A DNA stretch of 64,000 bases, taken from the NCBI GenBank assembly GCA_028277745.1, contig JANQFR010000009.1, positions 22,559-86,558 of the forward strand, read 5' to 3'. The notes beneath the pieces are model-generated. The model did no database searches. It saw only the letters and a program-made list of their open reading frames with translations, and was not told the DNA's origin. The position numbers were made by a program, and so were the translations under genes. The stretch comes from Phycisphaeraceae bacterium. GTDB taxonomy: Bacteria > Planctomycetota > Phycisphaerae > Phycisphaerales > Phycisphaeraceae. Positions 60,950 to 64,000 of the stretch are shown here, in pieces (the stretch's first letter is position 1; every line of letters starts with the position of its first letter).

Positions 60950-61687
60950 TCAGGACTCGTCGGGGGTACGGGGCATCGGCATCACGCGCGACGCGCGACG
61001 CTGGGTCTCTTCCGGCATGGTCGGGAACGCCTGACGCTTGAACGCCTCGGCGTCGAACCGGTCGGTGACGATCTGGACCGCCTCCTCCACGCTGTCGGTG
61101 ACGTGGAACAGGCCGAGGTCGCTGGGGCTGATCGTCTCGTACCGGTCGCGCATGGTCTGCTTGATCCAGTCGATCAGGCCGTCCCAGAAATCGTGCCCGA
61201 CGCAGACCACGGGGAACGGCTCGATCTTGAGGGTCTGGATCAGGGTGATCGACTCGAAGAACTCGTCCATGGTCCCGAACCCGCCGGGGAAGATGATGAA
61301 CCCGCTGGCGTACTTGACGAACATGACCTTGCGGACGAAGAAGTAGCGGAAGTCGAGCTCGTGGGTCTGGTAGGGGTTGGGGTCCTGCTCCATGGGGAGG
61401 TTGATGTTGAGCCCGACCGAGACGCCGTCGGCCTCCTTGGCGCCGCGGTTGGCGGCCTCCATGATGCCGGGCCCGCCGCCGGTGATGACGGCGAAGTTCT
61501 CTTTGACCAGCCGCCGACCGCACTCGACGGCCTGCTGGTAGACCGGGTCGTCCTCCTGCGTGCGCGCCGAGCCGAACACGGTCACGGCCGGGCCGATGTC
61601 GGACATCGTCTCGAAGCCGTCGACGAACTCCGAGAGGATCCGGAACAGCCGCCAGGCTTCGCGGGATAGATCGCCGTTGGTGGACAT
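60950..61687 (-). CDS. LOG family protein (TIGR00730-type)
   Basis: 245 residues from ATG 61687; the open frame further upstream runs through rplT in another frame and is rejected. LOG proteins release free cytokinin-type bases from nucleotide 5'-monophosphates, or act as nucleotide phosphoribohydrolases. Hallmarks: VTVFGSARTQEDDPVYQQA, FAVITGGGPGIMEAANRGAK, and the catalytic P-G-G-x-G-T-x-x-E as FIIFPGGFGTMDEFFESITL (about 150-169). FPVVCVGHDFWDGLIDW follows. The C-terminal 25 residues are basic and Pro-rich. Confidence 0.9.
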   Translation of the reverse strand: MSTNGDLSREAWRLFRILSEFVDGFETMSDIGPAVTVFGSARTQEDDPVYQQAVECGRRLVKENFAVITGGGPGIMEAANRGAKEADGVSVGLNINLPMEQDPNPYQTHELDFRYFFVRKVMFVKYASGFIIFPGGFGTMDEFFESITLIQTLKIEPFPVVCVGHDFWDGLIDWIKQTMRDRYETISPSDLGLFHVTDSVEEAVQIVTDRFDAEAFKRQAFPTMPEETQRRASRVMPMPRTPDES

Positions 61688-61701
61688 AGCGCCTCGGTCC
61701 T

Positions 61702-61729
61702 TTAGCCCCCGGGCGGAGCCCGGGGCTAA
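61702..61729. terminator. Hairpin between rplT and the LOG gene
   Basis: TTAGCCCCCGGGC-GGA-GCCCGGGGCTAA (one bulged C), five bases after the rplT stop on the minus strand. Good candidate for the end of the rpmI-rplT transcript, although the T-run is only two bases. Confidence 0.6.
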
Positions 61730-61734
61730 CGGGG

Positions 61735-62091
61735 TCAGGCGGAAGCGGCCTTGGCCTGCTCGACGATCGCGTCGAAGTCCTCGGGATCGTGGATGGCGAT
61801 CTCGGAGAGCATCTTGCGGTTGAGGGTGATGTTGGCGAGCTTGAGGCCGTGGATGAGCTGGCTGTAGTTGAGGCCGCGCATCTTCGCGGCGGCGGAGATG
61901 CGGGTGATCCACAGGGCGCGGTAGTCGCGTTTGATGTTGCGTCGGTCGCGGTAGGCGTAGACGCCGGCGCGGGTGACGGCTTCCTGGGCTTTGCGCCACT
62001 GGGTGCGGCGGGCGCCGCGGTTGCCTTTGGCGAGCTTGAAGACCCGGTTCTTGGCTTGGCGCCGGGCGGCGCCCTTCTGTGCGCGGGGCAT
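61735..62091 (-). CDS. rplT: 50S ribosomal protein L20
   Basis: 118 residues, the normal size. Starts MPRAQKGAARRQAKNRVFKL, a slight variant of the family's M-P-R-(V)-K-x-G, and continues with the conserved FKLAKGNRGARRTQWRKAQE, AYRDRRNIKRDYRALWITRI, SAAAKMRGLNYSQLIHGLKL and LNRKMLSEIAI. Binds 23S rRNA early in 50S assembly. In many bacteria L20 also represses its own operon through the leader; any such site would be upstream of rpmI. Downstream of rpmI by 89 bp. Confidence 0.97.
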   Translation of the reverse strand: MPRAQKGAARRQAKNRVFKLAKGNRGARRTQWRKAQEAVTRAGVYAYRDRRNIKRDYRALWITRISAAAKMRGLNYSQLIHGLKLANITLNRKMLSEIAIHDPEDFDAIVEQAKAASA

Positions 62092-62180
62092 GGGGCTGCT
62101 CCATCTGGGCGAGGACGGGGGTCGTGGGTTTCACGACGCTTGGGGCCCGGCTCGCGGGGTGTATGACGCGGCGGCCGGGC

Positions 62181-62402
62181 TCAGGCCTGGGCGTCGACGG
62201 CCTTGAGGGGCCGGTGCAACATTTTTTCCAGCCGGCGGATGTCGCCGCTCTTGGCCAGGGCCGTGCCGCGGAGCTGGCGCAGCTTGTCGCCGCTCTTGCA
62301 GCTCATCAGGTGGCCCTTGAACGGCTTTTTCCACTTCACCTTGCCCTTGGCGGTGATCTTCACGCGCTTGAGCAGGCCTTTGTGCGACTTGAGCTTGGGC
62401 AT
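62181..62402 (-). CDS. rpmI: 50S ribosomal protein L35
   Basis: 73 residues, slightly long (usual 64-66). The start MPKLKSHKGLLKRVKITAKG (family: M-P-K-x-K-T-x-K-(S/A)-x-x-K-R-(F/V)-K-x-T-G-x-G-K) and KGHLMSCKSGDKLRQLRGTA then LAKSGDIRRLEKML are clear. rplT follows, as usual; infC, often the first gene of this operon, is not upstream. The next upstream gene is divergent. Confidence 0.94.
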   Translation of the reverse strand: MPKLKSHKGLLKRVKITAKGKVKWKKPFKGHLMSCKSGDKLRQLRGTALAKSGDIRRLEKMLHRPLKAVDAQA

Positions 62403-62516
62403 GGCGGAACGGTCCTCGGTTCGGTCTCAACAGCGAGCCGCGTATTGTAATCATCCGGCCGGACCACGCAAACCCGGACTTGTCGGCCCGGGCGCGGATC
62501 GTTACAACCGACGGTC

Positions 62517-63650
62517 ATGCTTGACCTTCTGATCCTGGCCCAGGACGCCCCGCCGCCCCCCGAGGCCGGCCCGAGGCTGTGGGCGGTGCTGCTGGACAAC
62601 GCGTTCCCGCTCACCATCCTGTTCATCTTCCTTGCGGCGATCGTCAGCGTCGTGCTCAAGGTCCGCCGCAAGGACAAGTGCCTCAAGCTGCTCAGCGGCT
62701 ACCACGTCGGCTACCTCACCACCGCCGGCAAGGCGCTGTGGGGCGACCTGATCGTCTACAGCTCCGGGATCGAGCTGGAGTTCGACGCCCCCTACACCAC
62801 CCGCCGCGGGCTGCACAAGCGCAGCGCCCTGATCTACGACAGCGAGCTGGCCAACTGCCTGGCGATCTGCCGGACCGAGGACAGCCTGACCGAGCAGGAG
62901 AAGGCCCAACGCCGGGCCCAGGTCCGCCGCAGCTACGCCCCGGGCCTGATCCGCCGGTCGATCCGGGGGTTCCGCAACTTCGTCAACACCCTGCGCGACG
63001 CGTTCAGCAAGGCCCTGACCGCCCTGATCGGCCAGTTCGCCAAGGCCCGCCCGGGGTCGACCATCGCCAGCCAGCAGGGGCAGGTCAACGAGATCGGCCA
63101 GACGCTGCTGGGCGCCGCGGGCAACGCCTACGAGCCGATGCTCGAGGCCCACATCGGCCGGCCGGTCATCCTCAAGCTCGCGTCGCCGACCGAGCCGACC
63201 CAGCAGCCGCTCGAACTGCCCGGCTACCTCGTGGACTACACCGAAAAGTACGTCGCGGTGTTCAACGTCGAGCACCAGCCGATCGAGCCGATCAAGCTGA
63301 CGCTCGACGCCTCGCACGAGCAGCCGGGGCTGAAGGTGGAGCTGCTGCCCGAGGACGTGGTGATCACCTGCACCGGCCCGGAGGTGATCGTCGTCAAGAC
63401 CTTCCGCAGCCGGTCGCGGTACAGCCAGCTGTCGGCGCCGCTGACGCCGGGGTGCTCGCTGAGCCTGCGGCGGGCCCCGGACGGGCCGGTCGAACTCGAA
63501 CTCGAGCGGACCCGCAGCATCGACCTGGTGTGCCCCCGGGCGATCGCCACGATCCACTTCGGCGCCGACGACCGCGTGGACACGCGCGACAACTGGGTCG
63601 GCGTCGCGCCCGAGCGCGAAGCGGAGTCGGAGGCGTCGGCCGCGGAGTGA
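62517..63650 (+). CDS. Membrane-anchored protein of unknown function
   Basis: 377 residues. One membrane helix (about 27-46) near the N-terminus, followed by VRRKDKCLKLLSGYHVGYLT and YSSGIELEFDAPYTTRRGLH, a small beta domain that looks PRC-barrel or Lsm-like. A helical middle (about 120-205, SIRGFRNFVNTLRDAFSKAL) and a second beta-rich part (GYLVDYTEKYVAVFNVEHQP and later) follow. The order suggests a cytoplasmic body tied to the membrane. I do not recognise a named family. Divergent from rpmI, convergent with mutM. Confidence 0.65.
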   Translation: MLDLLILAQDAPPPPEAGPRLWAVLLDNAFPLTILFIFLAAIVSVVLKVRRKDKCLKLLSGYHVGYLTTAGKALWGDLIVYSSGIELEFDAPYTTRRGLHKRSALIYDSELANCLAICRTEDSLTEQEKAQRRAQVRRSYAPGLIRRSIRGFRNFVNTLRDAFSKALTALIGQFAKARPGSTIASQQGQVNEIGQTLLGAAGNAYEPMLEAHIGRPVILKLASPTEPTQQPLELPGYLVDYTEKYVAVFNVEHQPIEPIKLTLDASHEQPGLKVELLPEDVVITCTGPEVIVVKTFRSRSRYSQLSAPLTPGCSLSLRRAPDGPVELELERTRSIDLVCPRAIATIHFGADDRVDTRDNWVGVAPEREAESEASAAE

Positions 63651-63651
63651 C

Positions 63652-64000
63652 TCAACGCTGCCGGGACGGGACCCAGGCGGTGGTTCGGCCGCCGACCTCG
63701 TCAAACACGATCAACTCGCCCGCGGCGGTGACGGCGCCGTGGTTCTTGCCCCAGCGGTCATGGAACAGCCACGACCGGGGGAAACGCTCCTTGTCCGCAT
63801 CCACGTCGCACGCCTTCTTCACCACCGCGCGCAGCTTCATGCGCAACGCCCGCGCCTCATCCGCCGACAGGTCGCTCGCCAGCCGTTGCGGCGCGACGCC
63901 CGCCTGGTACAGCACCTCGTCGGCGATCCAGTTACCCACCCCCGCGGCGAACGACTGGTTGAGCAGCAACGCCTTGATCGGCGTCTTACGCCGGGCCAGC
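63652..64000 (-). CDS. mutM: Fpg/MutM-type DNA glycosylase, zincless-finger form (3' end only)
   Basis: The 5' part is beyond the window edge. The visible 115 residues begin (A)RRKTPIKALLLNQSFAAGVG, which is the helix-two-turn-helix DNA-binding motif of Fpg (family: K-x-x-L-L-x-Q-x-x-x-x-G-I-G-N), followed by NWIADEVLYQAGVAPQRLAS. In place of the usual four-Cys zinc finger the C-terminus reads FHDRWGKNHGAVTAAGELIV then FDEVGGRTTAWVPSRQR with no Cys at the four expected positions. This is the zincless finger of plant/fungal Fpg and NEIL1. The GGRTTAWVP turn keeps the Arg that contacts DNA. Ends one base from the convergent upstream gene's stop. Confidence 0.88.
   Translation of the reverse strand, partial: LARRKTPIKALLLNQSFAAGVGNWIADEVLYQAGVAPQRLASDLSADEARALRMKLRAVVKKACDVDADKERFPRSWLFHDRWGKNHGAVTAAGELIVFDEVGGRTTAWVPSRQR

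Overview
This is a GC-rich (by eye roughly 65-70%) bacterial chromosome segment made almost entirely of housekeeping and cell-envelope genes. I found no phage, no complete insertion sequence, no CRISPR array and no tRNA. The likely source is a planctomycete, most probably of the Phycisphaerae. Supporting signs are exported proteins ending in a VPTP sorting tail plus a hydrophobic helix plus an Arg-rich end, a prepilin-like protein of the large planctomycete type, a TMTC-like TPR membrane protein, hopanoid gene hpnH, KDO gene kdsB, flagellar fliS/fliD, and SpoIIE/RsbW/STAS partner-switching proteins. The assignment is an inference from gene content, not from a phylogeny.

Layout. 1-3.0 kb: end of a STAS protein, an RsbW-like kinase, pgsA and rhaB. 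3.1-8.8 kb: a small MshEN-like protein, then minus-strand cysS, a CNNM/CBS protein and ybeY, an exported hydrolase and a methyltransferase. 8.9-12.1 kb: a translationally coupled minus-strand trio (unknown exported protein, methyltransferase, GNAT) followed by efp. 12.4-14.7 kb: three tandem paralogous surface proteins. 14.8-17.2 kb: a two-gene osmoprotectant ABC transporter. 17.3-22.2 kb: formyl-THF cyclo-ligase, truD, ilvE and glyS. 22.4-28.9 kb: another sorted exported protein, hpnH, a lysozyme-fold-like protein, a lipoprotein, a CPBP protein and the TMTC-like protein. 28.9-37.0 kb: kdsB, a TPR protein, dapB, a WecA/TagO-type transferase, cysE, a Lon-N protein, an SDR and an esterase. 37-41.2 kb: UvrD/PcrA helicase, trpF and trpS. 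41.3-47.4 kb: fliS, a very large fliD, a LuxR regulator and two bactofilins. 47.7-54 kb: type-4 uracil-DNA glycosylase, an HhH protein, a GH10-like protein without catalytic glutamates, a DUF456 protein, a HEAT-like/receiver-like protein and the RNase P RNA gene. 54-64 kb: a Gfo/Idh-like protein, a SpoIIE phosphatase, an MBL hydrolase, a prepilin-like protein, a PEGA kinase, a LOG protein, rplT/rpmI, a membrane protein and the 3' end of a zincless Fpg/MutM.

The most unusual things are: (1) an AT-rich block of about 285 bp inside the otherwise GC-rich glyS gene, encoding the insertion domain; (2) a family of about 50-bp compound-hairpin repeats with TAGCCGG/CCGGCTA ends, present seven times in intergenic DNA and once supplying a gene's stop codon; (3) a second hairpin-forming repeat family at five loci, plus several long single inverted repeats; (4) degenerate or atypical enzymes and giant or fused proteins (GH10-like, zincless Fpg, 1040-residue FliD, HEAT-receiver fusion, zinc-ribbon bactofilin).

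Many long ORFs on the antisense strand are artefacts of high GC and were left out. I saw no clearly new defence or mobile system.
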